Source: Pseudomonas kilonensis (GTDB taxonomy: Bacteria > Pseudomonadota > Gammaproteobacteria > Pseudomonadales > Pseudomonadaceae). Taken from it: a stretch of DNA of 64,000 nt. Shown piece after piece: positions 45,679 through 54,206 of this stretch; the stretch's first letter is position 1; every line of letters starts with the position of its first letter. Where the stretch lies: the NCBI RefSeq assembly GCF_001269885.1, contig NZ_LHVH01000023.1, positions 62,001-126,000 on the forward strand. Direction: 5' to 3'. A program made the position numbers and the translations under genes. The notes beneath the pieces were generated by a model. The model ran no database searches, had not been told where the DNA came from, and saw only the letters and a program-made list of their open reading frames with translations.

Positions 45679-45720
45679 TTTAGCTGACCCACCGCTATCG
45701 CGAGCTGGCTCGCTCCCACA
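45679..45720. repeat. Single REP (class A), inverted and degenerate
   Basis: CGCTATCGCGAGCTGGCTCG CTCCCACA is the reverse complement of the class A REP, with changes in the middle. No partner on the left; the microsatellite occupies that side. Confidence 0.7.
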
Positions 45721-45763
45721 TGGGGTTGCGGGTGCTCACCGCATCTGCGCACGACACAAAAAC

Positions 45764-45855
45764 CTGTGGGAGAGAGCTTGCTCGCGAAGACGTCGGCACA
45801 TCCAACATTACCGTAAACTGAACCACCGCTTTCGCGAGCAAGCCCGCTCCCACAG
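45764..45855. repeat. REPIN (class A)
   Basis: CTGTGGGAGAGAGCTTGCTC on the left and GCGAGCAAGCCCGCTCCCAC on the right, with a unique middle. It lies between the microsatellite and the inverted dispersed repeat. Confidence 0.88.
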
Positions 45856-45873
45856 GAGAAACGCGGTCCCATC

Positions 45874-46196
45874 AAGAACCAGGTCGGCTATCAGGCCGCC
45901 TCGCGGTGGACGTTGATTTCGGCGCCCCGTTAACCACGCTGGCTGAACGGAGGTGTTGTGGAGTGGGCAACCCGGCATGGATGCCGGGTTAGCCGCGCTG
46001 GGCCATGGATGGCCCTTCGCGGCGGCCCACGGAGCAATGCCTTCGTTCAGGCATGCCGAGCCTAAGCGAGGCACCGAGTGGTGGGGCAAGAGCGCTTTGG
46101 TTACTTTCGACTGGGCCGGCTTCCGGGCTTTTCGAAAGTGACCCGCCGTCAGGGCGGAACCCTAAGCAGCCGTTACCGCAGAAACGGATATACACA
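45874..46196 (-). repeat. Long dispersed repeat, copy 3 (inverted)
   Basis: Reverse complement of copy 1, from AAGAACCAGGTCGGCTATCA through GGCGCCCCGTTAACC to AACGGATATACAC. The hairpin middle differs (TTTCGACTGGGCCGGCTTCC...TTTTCGAAAG). With copy 2 it forms a large inverted pair around the microsatellite and the REPIN. The whole 45253-46222 gap (970 bases) is repeat material, with no gene supported. Confidence 0.88.
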
Positions 46197-46222
46197 CCAT
46201 CCTTACGTAAAACCATGCCTCT

Positions 46223-47260
46223 CTATTGATCAGCCGTCCTCATCCCCGCCCGGGTCGGCTTGCCCAAGGCCTCGCCAAAGAAGCGACTGGCCTCGGAGAT
46301 CATGGTGCGATGGATGTCCTTGCGGTCGACCCCGTCAGCATCCGTGCAAAGCGCCGGCATCGCAGCGACCTGCTCGTCGGTACACGGCGCCATGAAGACA
46401 AAATGTCCCGCGCCGGCCAGGGTCTTGAAATCCGGTGCGGTGGGCAGCTTGCGGGCCAGAGCGGCGGCGTTCTTGTCGAAGGCCACGAGTTTGTCGCCAT
46501 CGCCGCTGTACAGCAGCACCGGCACATGAACATCAGCCAGGGTATGACGGCCGAACTTCAGGCTCAATGGCGCCATCAGCAGCAACGCCCGGACCCTGGG
46601 GTCGGCCACGGGTTGCAGGTCATCGCGGTCGGCGATCAGTTCGCCTTGGGTATTGCAGGCGTCTCGGTCATCCGGTCGCTCCACGCAGTAACGGCGCAGG
46701 CGATTGAGGTCCGGCGTCGCACCCGACAGGATCAGCGCGGTTTCGCCGCCAGCCGAATAGCCGATCACCCCAACCTGCCCGGCGTTGACGAACGGCGAGA
46801 GCATCGGGTCATTGAGCGTGGCGGTGATGGCTTCGGAAATCTGGATCGGCCGCCCGTACAGGTTGCTCAGGGTGCCAAGCCGACTGTGATCCTGGTTGTT
46901 GTCGCCGGGATGAATTACCGCCACCACGACAAACCCCTTGCGCGCCAGCGAGGTGGCCAGGTCATGCAGGGCCAGCGGCGTGCCGGTATTGCCATGGGAC
47001 AGCATCAATAGCGGAAAGCGTCCGATGGCGATCTTGGCGTCCGGCGCGGCATCGATCTGGTAACCACCCAGCAGGCTGGACTGTTCCCGGTCGGTGGATG
47101 GATAAAAGGCGATGGCGTGCATCGGCTGCTGATCGAGCGGATCGAGAAAGCTCAGTTCATGGAAACCAGCGCTCCAATGCGGATGCGGCCCCGGTGCGGC
47201 CTGCACTGAACCGAGACTGGCAAACAAGCAAAGCAGCAGCGCTGCACCAAAACGTGTCAT
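46223..47260 (-). CDS. Secreted alpha/beta hydrolase (dienelactone hydrolase-like)
   Basis: A 345-residue exported hydrolase. It has a signal peptide (MTRFGAALLLCLFASLGSVQA), the strand FPLLMLSHGNTG with the oxyanion-hole His-Gly, the nucleophile elbow VGVIGYSAGGETAL (Ser in GYSAG), an Asp region in VLLYSGDGDKLV and the catalytic His in LAGAGHFVFMAPC. It resembles the predicted dienelactone hydrolase/platelet-activating factor acetylhydrolase-like family. Two Cys pairs suggest periplasmic disulfides. The start at 47260 has GAAGGTGGAAG upstream and gives the signal peptide. Substrate unknown. Single gene. Confidence 0.82.
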   Translation of the reverse strand: MTRFGAALLLCLFASLGSVQAAPGPHPHWSAGFHELSFLDPLDQQPMHAIAFYPSTDREQSSLLGGYQIDAAPDAKIAIGRFPLLMLSHGNTGTPLALHDLATSLARKGFVVVAVIHPGDNNQDHSRLGTLSNLYGRPIQISEAITATLNDPMLSPFVNAGQVGVIGYSAGGETALILSGATPDLNRLRRYCVERPDDRDACNTQGELIADRDDLQPVADPRVRALLLMAPLSLKFGRHTLADVHVPVLLYSGDGDKLVAFDKNAAALARKLPTAPDFKTLAGAGHFVFMAPCTDEQVAAMPALCTDADGVDRKDIHRTMISEASRFFGEALGKPTRAGMRTADQ

Positions 47261-47444
47261 CGAATCTTCCACCTTCACCAGCGTACGGGAAGGCCCCGTC
47301 GCTCGCAGTCTTGGCCGTGCATAACCTGCGCCATAAAGCCCGGCGCCGAATGCAGAAAAACCCTGCATCCCGACCATCCAATGACGACGAGAATACAGGG
47401 TTTTACGAAGGCTGCCCGACTAGCTTGGTGCCTTTACGCAAGCC

Positions 47445-48053
47445 TTACGCAGCGGCGAACTGCTGGCCGATCTGCAACGTGGCTTCGCTCATGGCTTTGG
47501 TGCGCATGTCGTCACCGTAGGCCAGGCCTTCGGCGCGGACGAATTCGATATCGGTGATGCCGATGAAGCCGAACAGTAGCTTCAGATAGTCCTCATGACC
47601 CACGCCGCTCGGTTGGCCGGCATGCAAGCCGCCCGCCGTGGAGACGATCACCAGTTTCTTGCCGCCGCACAGGCCTTCGGGACCGGCTTCGGTGTAACGG
47701 AACGTCTGGCCGGCCACGGCAATGCGGTCGATCCAGGCCTTGAGCTGGGTCGGCACGCTGAAGTTGTACATGGGGGCTGCGATAACGACCGCATCCGCCG
47801 CTTGGAATTCGGCCATCGTGGTAGCACTCAACTCTGCCTCATGTTGTTGGGCAGCGTCACGCAGTTCAGCGCTGGTGCCCGCGGCGATCAAGGTCTGGGC
47901 GGAAAAATGGCTGATGGCATCGGCGGCCAGGTCGCGGTAGGTCACCGTGATGCCTGGCTCGGCAGCTTTCCAGGCGTCAACCACTTCACGGCTCAATTGG
48001 CGGGAAGCGGAGTTGTCGCCGAGGATGCTCGAATCGATGTGCAGCAGTTTCAT
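47445..48053 (-). CDS. azoR: FMN-dependent NADH azoreductase AzoR
   Basis: A 202-residue flavodoxin-like oxidoreductase. It opens KLLHIDSSILGDNSASRQLS (FMN phosphate-binding Ser-rich loop), with APMYNFSVPTQLKAWIDRI and STAGGLHAGQ around the flavin. It reduces azo dyes and quinones with NADH in two-electron steps. The start at 48053 has TTGGAGAG upstream; a frame from 48068 adds five residues. It is divergent from a LysR gene 129 bases away, which probably controls it. Confidence 0.93.
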   Translation of the reverse strand: MKLLHIDSSILGDNSASRQLSREVVDAWKAAEPGITVTYRDLAADAISHFSAQTLIAAGTSAELRDAAQQHEAELSATTMAEFQAADAVVIAAPMYNFSVPTQLKAWIDRIAVAGQTFRYTEAGPEGLCGGKKLVIVSTAGGLHAGQPSGVGHEDYLKLLFGFIGITDIEFVRAEGLAYGDDMRTKAMSEATLQIGQQFAAA

Positions 48054-48182
48054 GTGAGTGCTCTCCAAGTGAGGACCGCAACCAGGCGATCAATTGGAGA
48101 CAATCCTATCGATGAAGCCAATATTCGATAAGTCAGCACAAATGCGATAGTTTGTCCCACTGACAGGACAATCGAGCTGAAC

Positions 48183-49091
48183 ATGCAAGACCTCAATGAC
48201 TTGTACTACTTCGCCAAAGTCGTCGAAGCCGGCGGTTTCGCGGCGGCCGGACGGTTGCTGGGCATTCCCAAGTCACGACTGTCGCGGCGTATCGCCGAGC
48301 TGGAAGAACGCCTCGGCGCCCGGTTGCTCCAGCGCACCACCCGCCAATTGAAATTGACCGCGGTCGGCGAACGTTATCTGCGCCACTGCCAGGCCATGTT
48401 GCTGGAGGCCGAAATGGCCGACGAAGCGGTGGCGAGCATGTCCAGTGAACCCCGCGGCCGATTGCGGGTGTCGAGTCCGGTAGGGCTGGCCCACCAGTTC
48501 CTGCCGGTGATAATCGAAACCTTCCTGGTGAAATACCCTTTGGTGCAACTGGACATGACCCTGCTCAACCGGCGGGTGGACCTGATCGGCGAAGGCATCG
48601 ACGTGGCGTTGCGCGTGCGCGACCTGGGGGACGAGGACCCCTTGCTGATGACCCGACGTCTGCGCCAGGCGCGACTGATGATGGTCGCCAGCCCGGCCTT
48701 TGTCGAAGGGCGGCGGATCGAAACCCCGGACGATCTCAAACAGTTGCCGGTGCTCGGGGCATTGGAAGCCGATCGCCAAGTGCACCTGCACTTGGTCAGC
48801 GCCGATGGGCAGCGTGTGGAACTGAGCCTGGAAGCCCGCCTGGGCATTGACGACTTCATTGTGCGCCGGGCCTGCACCCTCGCCGGCCTGGGCTTCACTT
48901 TATTGCCGAGCATGTATTGCGAGCAGGAATTGCAGGACGGCACACTGGTGGAACTGTTGCCTGGATGGTCGTCGCCCGATGGCTGGCTCCAGGCGGTCTA
49001 CCCGCATCGGCGCGGCATGCTGCCAGCGGTGCGTGCATGGATCGATCATTTGGTGGAAGCCTTCGAGGGCTGTGGAGATAGAACGCTATGA
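48183..49091 (+). CDS. LysR family transcriptional regulator
   Basis: A 302-residue LysR regulator: helix-turn-helix at 1-60 (DLYYFAKVVEAGGFAAAGRLLGIPKSRLSRRIAELEERLG) and effector domain from about 90. The LGIPKSRLSRRIAELE segment and the YYFAKVVEAGGF start place it in the CrgA/AaeR-like group that often controls quinone- or aromatic-responsive reductases. Divergent from azoR, its likely target. Its stop overlaps the start of the YjbR gene (ATGA). Confidence 0.88.
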   Translation: MQDLNDLYYFAKVVEAGGFAAAGRLLGIPKSRLSRRIAELEERLGARLLQRTTRQLKLTAVGERYLRHCQAMLLEAEMADEAVASMSSEPRGRLRVSSPVGLAHQFLPVIIETFLVKYPLVQLDMTLLNRRVDLIGEGIDVALRVRDLGDEDPLLMTRRLRQARLMMVASPAFVEGRRIETPDDLKQLPVLGALEADRQVHLHLVSADGQRVELSLEARLGIDDFIVRRACTLAGLGFTLLPSMYCEQELQDGTLVELLPGWSSPDGWLQAVYPHRRGMLPAVRAWIDHLVEAFEGCGDRTL

Positions 49092-49438
49092 GGTTGAGCG
49101 AAGAGGATGTCGCGCAGTTTTGCCTGGGCCTGCCCGGCGCCAGGGAGGACTACAAATGGGGTGGCGTGCGCGTATTTTCCATTGCCGGGAACAAGATGTT
49201 CGCCCTGCAGGGCCTGCGAGGCGACTCGTTGGCGTTCAAGGTCGACAAGGATCTGTTCCTGGGGCACTGCGACCGGCCGGGCATCCACCCGGCGCCTTAC
49301 CTGGCGCGGGCCCAGTGGGTCATCATGCAAGTGCCCTACCCGCTGGGGGCCGAAGAGCTGCGAGGCCTGCTGCAACGCTCACACCAATTGGTGGTCAGCA
49401 AATTGCCCAAGCGCACGCAGGTGGGCTTGTTGCTCTAG
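49088..49438 (+). CDS. MmcQ/YjbR family protein
   Basis: A 116-residue protein of the YjbR fold (CyaY-like, double-stranded-DNA-binding-like). Motifs are LPGAREDYKWGGVRVFSIAGNKMFAL, SLAFKVDKDLF and the ending LVVSKLPKRTQ. Function in the cell is unclear. It overlaps the LysR stop by four bases, so it is translationally coupled to it, and may belong to the same stress response as azoR. Confidence 0.85.
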   Translation: MRLSEEDVAQFCLGLPGAREDYKWGGVRVFSIAGNKMFALQGLRGDSLAFKVDKDLFLGHCDRPGIHPAPYLARAQWVIMQVPYPLGAEELRGLLQRSHQLVVSKLPKRTQVGLLL

Positions 49439-49442
49439 CCAT

Positions 49443-49862
49443 TCAGAACAGATAGCTGCCCAGGAACAACTGGTCGATCCAGAACACCTGGTGCAGCAGC
49501 ACGATGAACCAGAACACCACCTGAAACGACACTTTGCGGGTCTTGTGGCGAAACAGCTGCTGGGCCAGCAAGGCTCCGGGCCAACCGCCGGCCAGTTCCA
49601 CCGCATGCAACACGTTCTCCGGGGTGCGCCAGGTGTCGGCGCGTGCCTTGCGCTTGTCGCTCCAGTACAGCAGGAACGCCACCGCGCTGACGACGCCATA
49701 AGCCACCATCGGCACCCACGACACCGCCCGTAGCCCGAACAGCAGCGAACCGAACAGCGGCAAGGCACAGAGCAGCGCAAACACCATCAGTTTGAGCCGC
49801 AGGTGCTGCACGGTGCCTTCAGCATTGCGCCCGGCACGTTTGCGCTTGCCTGATTCGTTCAT
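49443..49862 (-). CDS. DUF1294 membrane protein
   Basis: A 139-residue small integral membrane protein. A basic N-terminus is followed by two adjacent helices (LMVFALLCALPLFGSLLFGL and VSWVPMVAYGVVSAVAFLLYW). The DUF1294 core runs from SDKRKARADTWRTPENVLHAVELAGGWPGALLAQQLFRHKTRKVSFQ to a last helix VVFWFIVLLHQVFWI. The cold-shock domain often fused to DUF1294 is absent. The start overlaps the uppP stop (ATGA), so it is co-translated with uppP. Function unknown. Confidence 0.85.
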   Translation of the reverse strand: MNESGKRKRAGRNAEGTVQHLRLKLMVFALLCALPLFGSLLFGLRAVSWVPMVAYGVVSAVAFLLYWSDKRKARADTWRTPENVLHAVELAGGWPGALLAQQLFRHKTRKVSFQVVFWFIVLLHQVFWIDQLFLGSYLF

Positions 49863-50689
49863 GGCTTGGCAGCGGTCCAGTCCACCCAGCCAAACTGCCA
49901 GGTTGCCAGGATCAACAGGCCGAAGGCGATTCGATACCAGGCGAACACAGCGTAGCTGTGACTGGCGATGAATCGCAGCAGGCCCTTGACCGCAATCATG
50001 GCGAAAATGAACGCCGTGACGAAGCCAATAGCGAACACCGGGAAATCCGCCGGGACGAATAACTCGCGGTATTTGTAGCCCGAGTAGACCGCCGCACCGA
50101 CCATGGTCGGCATCGCCAGGAAGAACGAAAACTCGGTAGCGGTTTTACGCGACAGCCCGAACAGCAGGCCACCGATGATGGTCGCACCGGAACGGGAGGT
50201 ACCCGGGATCATCGCAATGCATTGGGCCAGGCCGACCTTCAGTGCATCTTTCCAGGAGATCTCGTCCACCGTTTCGGCGTGCACCTGGTGCTGGCGCTTT
50301 TCGGCCCAGAGCATCACCAGGCCGCCCACCACCAGTGCGGCGGCCACCGTGATCGGGTTGAACAGGTAGTGATGGATCCAGTCGGCAAACAGCACGCCCA
50401 AGACCACCGCGGGCAGGAAGGCGATCAGCAGGTTGGCGGTAAACCGGCGGGCGCTGGGTTGCGTCGGCAGACCCAGCACCACGTCGAAAATCTTGCGCCG
50501 GAACTCCCAGACCACCGCGAGGATCGCGCCGAGCTGGATGATGATGTTGAATGCCATCGCACGTTCGCCACCGAACTCGAGCAAGTCGGCGACGATGATC
50601 TGGTGCCCCGTGCTGGAAATCGGCAGAAACTCCGTCAAGCCTTCCACTACGCCAAGAATCAGTGCCGAAAAGGCAGTCCACAAATCCAT
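49859..50689 (-). CDS. uppP: Undecaprenyl-diphosphatase UppP (BacA)
   Basis: A 276-residue inner-membrane phosphatase that recycles undecaprenyl pyrophosphate for peptidoglycan and other envelope polymers. Signature 1 is EGLTEFLPISSTGHQI and signature 2 is IPGTSRSGATIIGG; these hold the catalytic Glu, Ser and Arg. Seven to eight membrane helices and the normal length are present. It is the first gene of a two-gene unit with DUF1294. BacA overproduction gives bacitracin tolerance (family knowledge). Confidence 0.95.
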   Translation of the reverse strand: MDLWTAFSALILGVVEGLTEFLPISSTGHQIIVADLLEFGGERAMAFNIIIQLGAILAVVWEFRRKIFDVVLGLPTQPSARRFTANLLIAFLPAVVLGVLFADWIHHYLFNPITVAAALVVGGLVMLWAEKRQHQVHAETVDEISWKDALKVGLAQCIAMIPGTSRSGATIIGGLLFGLSRKTATEFSFFLAMPTMVGAAVYSGYKYRELFVPADFPVFAIGFVTAFIFAMIAVKGLLRFIASHSYAVFAWYRIAFGLLILATWQFGWVDWTAAKP

Positions 50690-50961
50690 TCATCCCCCAA
50701 AAAAGACGCTGTTCATGCAGGTCTTATCAAATTCAAGTGTCATACAGGTCCACGCAGCGGCTGCACGATAGCTGCGATCTTTCAAAAAAAACCAATGAAA
50801 AAATCAGAACAGGCTCAGGTTTTGCGCTGCGGGGCCGAAATCCTATCAGACAAGCCCTGATAACGCTGCCGCGTTGTGACTCAGGTCAATGACCGATAGC
50901 GGCTGGGCGTTACAGTGCCGGCCGTCGATATGACAAGAATAAAAAACCGGAGTGACAGCGT
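50690..50961. other. Divergent region between uppP and the chemoreceptor gene
   Basis: 272 bases with the promoters of both genes. No small ORF or REP is supported. A-rich sequence lies close to the chemoreceptor start (see next entry). Confidence 0.5.
50935..50946 (+). promoter_or_regulatory. Candidate Crc/Hfq A-rich motif before the chemoreceptor gene
   Basis: AAGAATAAAAAA fits AANAANAANAA and lies 15 bases before the ATG, next to the CCGGAG ribosome site. It would allow repression of the chemoreceptor on preferred carbon sources. Seen by eye only. Confidence 0.4.
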
Positions 50962-52596
50962 ATGAATAGCTTGCGCAGTGTGTCGATCAGCCGACGCTTG
51001 TGGCTCATCCTGGTGGTGGCCATCGTGATGTTGTTCACGCTCGGCGCGTTTATGCTCAAGCAGATCCACACGGATCTGTATCAGGCCAAGGTGCAGAAGA
51101 CCCAGCATGTGGTGCAGACCGCCAGTGGCGTGCTGAGCTACTACCATGGGCTGGAAACCGCCGGGACCCTGACCCGCGAGGCGGCGCAGAAGCAAGCCCT
51201 CAGCGCGGTGCGAGGCCTGCGTTATGACCAGAGTGACTATTTCTGGATCAACGACCTGGCGCCGGTCATGGTCATGCACCCGACCAACCCGAAACTTGAA
51301 GGCCAGAACCTCTCGGCGATCCGTGACCCGAACGGTTATGCGCTGTTCAACGAGATGGTTGCCATCGCCAAGTCCAAGGGCGCCGGCATGATCAACTACC
51401 TCTGGCCGAAGCCGGGCGCCGAGGCGCCGGTGGGCAAGACCTCCTACGTCAAACTGTTCGAACCCTGGGGTTGGATCATCGGTTCGGGCGTCTACATCGA
51501 TGACGTCCAGGCCGAGTTCCAGTCCCAAGTGATCAAGGCCACGGTGGTCGGCCTGATCATCACCCTGCTCATGGGCCTGCTGTTGACCCTGATTGTGCGC
51601 AGCATCGTCGGCCCGCTGCAGGAAACGGTCAACGCCATGGCCAACATCGCCAGCGGCGAAAGTGACCTGACCCGCACCCTCGACACCCACGGCCAGGACG
51701 AAGTCACCCAACTGGCGCGGCATTTCAACGCCTTTACCGCCAAGTTGCGGCAAGTAGTGACCCAACTGCAAGCTTCGGCCAGCGCGCTGGGGCAATCCTC
51801 CAGTGAATTGGGCAACGACGCCACCCAGGCCCAGCAACGCAGCCAGCAGCAGTCGCAACAAATGGAGCTGGTGGCGACCGCGATCAATGAAGTGACCTAT
51901 GGCGTGCAGGACGTGGCCAAGAACGCCGAGCACGCAGCCAGCGAGATGCGCGACGCCGAATCCCAGGCCCAGCAAGGCCAGGTCAACATCGATGGCAGCT
52001 TGCAGCAGATCGACCGCCTGTCCCAGACCATCGACCAGGCGGTGGAAGTGATCCGCACCCTGGCGAGTGAAAGCACCCAGATTGGCAGCGTGCTGGAGGT
52101 GATTCGCTCCATTGCCGAGCAGACCAACCTGCTGGCCCTCAATGCCGCGATCGAAGCCGCCCGCGCCGGCGAACAAGGCCGGGGCTTTGCGGTGGTCGCC
52201 GATGAAGTGCGGCTGCTGGCCCAGCGTACACAGAAGTCCACCGCAGAGATCCAGGCGATGATCGAGCGCCTGCAAACCCATTCCGAAGCCGCCGTGAAAG
52301 TCATCAGCGACAGCAGCCGTGCTTCGCAACTGACCATCGAACAGGCCGGCCTGGCCGGTGCCAGCCTCAACGCCATCGGCCAGGCCCTGCGCAACCTCAA
52401 CAGCCTGAACGCCTCCATCGCCAGTGCCACGTTGCAACAGGCCCATGTGGTGGAAGACATCAACCAGAACGTCACCCAGGCCGCCGGACTGTCCCACAGC
52501 ACCGCCATGGCCGCCGAACAATCCAGCCAGGCAAGCGGTCGCCTCAAGGCACTGAGTGAAGAATTGAACGGGTTGCTCAAGCAGTTCCGGGTCTAA
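50962..52596 (+). CDS. Methyl-accepting chemotaxis protein with sCache_2 sensor
   Basis: A 544-residue chemoreceptor. TM1 (LWLILVVAIVMLFTLGAFML) lies at about 12-34. The periplasmic single Cache domain spans about 40-190, with YFWINDLAPVMVMHPTNPKLEGQNL and FEPWGWIIGSGVYIDDV, typical of sCache_2. TM2 lies at about 193-215, HAMP to about 270, then a long signalling coiled coil with the hairpin tip IRSIAEQTNLLALNAAIEAARAGEQGRGFAVVADEVRLLAQRT. sCache_2 receptors often sense small organic acids. No C-terminal CheR-docking pentapeptide is present. The CGGAGTGA ribosome site precedes the ATG. Confidence 0.94.
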   Translation: MNSLRSVSISRRLWLILVVAIVMLFTLGAFMLKQIHTDLYQAKVQKTQHVVQTASGVLSYYHGLETAGTLTREAAQKQALSAVRGLRYDQSDYFWINDLAPVMVMHPTNPKLEGQNLSAIRDPNGYALFNEMVAIAKSKGAGMINYLWPKPGAEAPVGKTSYVKLFEPWGWIIGSGVYIDDVQAEFQSQVIKATVVGLIITLLMGLLLTLIVRSIVGPLQETVNAMANIASGESDLTRTLDTHGQDEVTQLARHFNAFTAKLRQVVTQLQASASALGQSSSELGNDATQAQQRSQQQSQQMELVATAINEVTYGVQDVAKNAEHAASEMRDAESQAQQGQVNIDGSLQQIDRLSQTIDQAVEVIRTLASESTQIGSVLEVIRSIAEQTNLLALNAAIEAARAGEQGRGFAVVADEVRLLAQRTQKSTAEIQAMIERLQTHSEAAVKVISDSSRASQLTIEQAGLAGASLNAIGQALRNLNSLNASIASATLQQAHVVEDINQNVTQAAGLSHSTAMAAEQSSQASGRLKALSEELNGLLKQFRV

Positions 52597-52612
52597 AGAT
52601 CGGTAGACCACC

Positions 52613-52805
52613 CTGTGGGAGCGAGCCTGCTCACGAATGCGGTTTGATTTGATCGTTCCCACGCTCCGCGTGGGAATGCATCCCGTGACGCTCTGCGTCA
52701 CATTCCAGAAGCGGAACGCAGAGCGTCCCTGGCGACATTCCCACGCAGGAGCGTGGGAACGATCGTAATCCCTTGCTCGCGATAGCGGCGGTACATTCAA
52801 CATTG
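52613..52805. repeat. Class A REPs split by a class D element
   Basis: A degenerate class A REP (CTGTGGGAGCGAGCCTGCTC) at 52613 and a partial one (CTTGCTCGCGATAGCGGCGG) at about 52773 flank a different palindromic element. The left REP has its usual CGAATGCGG continuation, suggesting that the class D element was inserted into a former class A site. They fill the gap between the chemoreceptor gene and pnuC. Confidence 0.7.
52651..52764. repeat. Class D palindromic repeat (GATCGTTCCCACGC type)
   Basis: GATCGTTCCCACGCTCCGCG at the left end and CGTGGGAACGATC at the right are inverted. Inside them GACGCTCTGCGTCACATTCC and GGAACGCAGAGCGTC form a second inverted pair. This is a familiar Pseudomonas repeat type, and only one copy lies in the window. 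Confidence 0.9.
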
Positions 52806-52872
52806 GTATTGGAGCTCTCCACGCCATAGCGTTTACAATCGCCGCCCTCTCCTATCTCCCCAAGGAACCGCC

Positions 52873-53436
52873 ATGTCCGGGCTTGAACTGTTTGCCGCAG
52901 CCCTCGGCGTGATCGCTGTCTGGTTGACCGTCAAGCAGAACCCCTGGTGCTGGCCGATCGGCCTGGTCATGGTGTTGCTGTACAGCTGGATTTTTTTCGA
53001 GGTGAAGTTGTACTCGGACATGCTGCTGCAGGTTGTCTACGCGGTGCTGCAACTCTACGGTTGGTGGCAATGGACCCGAGCCGGGCACAATCATGATGGG
53101 CGCCAGGTCAGCCGCCTCGGTGGGCCGTCGGTGTTGCTCAGCCTGGCCATTGGCGCGGTAGGCAGCCTGCTGTTGGGCGCCGCCATGGCTCACTGGACCG
53201 ACGCCGCCCAGCCCTGGCTCGATGCCGCGCTCACCGGCTTCAGCCTCGTCGCCCAGTGGTGGATGGCGCAAAAACGCGTGCAATGCTGGCCGCTGTGGAT
53301 CGTCCTGGACGTGATCTTCGTCGGCCTGTTCATCTACAAGGGCCTGCACCTGACCGCCGCGCTCTACGCCCTGTTCACCCTGCTGGCCGTGCAAGGCTGG
53401 CGGGAATGGCGCGCCGACCCGGCCCTGCGCGCATGA
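52873..53436 (+). CDS. pnuC: Nicotinamide riboside transporter PnuC
   Basis: A 187-residue integral membrane protein with about seven helices. Hallmarks are W-P-I-G-L (CWPIGLVMVLLYSWIFFEVKLYSDMLLQ), the Y-G-W-W-Q-W motif (LYGWWQWTRAG) and CWPLWIVLDVIFVGLFIYKGL near the end. It takes up nicotinamide riboside by facilitated diffusion, trapped by phosphorylation. Its TGA overlaps the ATG of the NadR-like kinase gene (ATGA). TACAAT at 52834-52839 is a likely -10 box, and AAGGA precedes the ATG. Confidence 0.92.
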   Translation: MSGLELFAAALGVIAVWLTVKQNPWCWPIGLVMVLLYSWIFFEVKLYSDMLLQVVYAVLQLYGWWQWTRAGHNHDGRQVSRLGGPSVLLSLAIGAVGSLLLGAAMAHWTDAAQPWLDAALTGFSLVAQWWMAQKRVQCWPLWIVLDVIFVGLFIYKGLHLTAALYALFTLLAVQGWREWRADPALRA

Positions 53437-53957
53437 AGGTGGTGGTCCTGACTGGCCCGGAATCCAGCGGCAAGAGTTGGCTGGCGGCGCAATTGCAGGA
53501 ACACTTTGGCGGCGTGCGGGTGGATGAGTACGTGCGCCACTTCATGGAACAGACCCGGCGCGATACCTGCCTGGCCGACATCACCGACATCGCCTCCGGC
53601 CAACTGGCCTGGGAAGATCAGGCCCGTGCCCGCCGTCCCGCGCTGTTGATCCTCGACACGCACCTGCTGAGCAACATCCTCTGGAGCCAAACCCTGTTCG
53701 GCGACTGCCCGGACTGGCTCGAGCCGGCCCTGCTGGCCCGTCATTATGACCTGCACCTGCTGCTGAGCCCCGAGCAGGTCGAATGGACCGGCGACGGTTT
53801 GCGTTGCCAACCCGAACTGGCAGAACGGCTGGCGTTTTTCGAGACGATCGAGGCTTGGCTGAGCGGACATCGGCAACCGTTCCAGGTCATTGAAGGCGAT
53901 TGGGCGCAACGCCAGCAGCAAGTGTTCGCCGCCGTTGCCCGCCTGCTTGAAGCCTGA
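53433..53957 (+). CDS. NadR-type ribosylnicotinamide kinase (AAA/P-loop)
   Basis: A 174-residue stand-alone P-loop kinase corresponding to the C-terminal kinase domain of NadR. Walker A is GPESSGKS (8-15), followed by VRVDEYVRHFMEQT and the LLILDTHLLSNILWSQTLFG strand and lid. It phosphorylates nicotinamide riboside to NMN, which pulls substrate through PnuC. The NMN adenylyltransferase and DNA-binding domains of enteric NadR are absent. The ATG at 53433 overlaps the pnuC stop; a longer frame from 53256 is an out-of-frame reading of pnuC. Confidence 0.9.
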   Translation: MKVVVLTGPESSGKSWLAAQLQEHFGGVRVDEYVRHFMEQTRRDTCLADITDIASGQLAWEDQARARRPALLILDTHLLSNILWSQTLFGDCPDWLEPALLARHYDLHLLLSPEQVEWTGDGLRCQPELAERLAFFETIEAWLSGHRQPFQVIEGDWAQRQQQVFAAVARLLEA

Positions 53958-53972
53958 CCACAAGGGTGATCT

Positions 53973-53990
53973 GTTTCATTGCTGAAACAC
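53973..53990. promoter_or_regulatory. fap enhancer-like palindrome, site 1
   Basis: TGTTTCATTGCTGAAACA: perfect 7-bp arms around TTGC. It lies 236 bases before the predicted sigma54 -24 element. Confidence 0.65.
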
Positions 53991-54044
53991 CACGGTCGCT
54001 GCAAACCCGGATCCAACGTCGCTTCACCAAATTGCCATCAAGAC

Positions 54045-54062
54045 TGTCAAGCTTCTGAAACA
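54045..54062. promoter_or_regulatory. fap enhancer-like site 2 (one good half)
   Basis: TGTCAAGCTTCTGAAACA: right arm TGAAACA intact, left arm only TGT. It lies 72 bases after site 1. Confidence 0.5.
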
Positions 54063-54126
54063 CCCCCCAAAAAGCCTGGATCCAGAGCCCTGGGACAGTG
54101 TGTGACCGCCTGGTCACCATGCCCCT

Positions 54127-54144
54127 TGTCTCAGCGCTGAAACA
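54127..54144. promoter_or_regulatory. fap enhancer-like palindrome, site 3
   Basis: TGTCTCAGCGCTGAAACA: one mismatch between the arms, 82 bases after site 2 and about 82 before the -24 element. Confidence 0.62.
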
Positions 54145-54206
54145 GGTCCCTTCCCCGGCTTCCCTCCCATAAATCCAACTCATTGAATCCAAAGGCATTC
54201 CAAAAC

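Noticed and set aside
50881..52827. A 648-codon frame antisense to the chemoreceptor gene
   Set aside because: Shadow frame extended through repeat sequence; no family signature.
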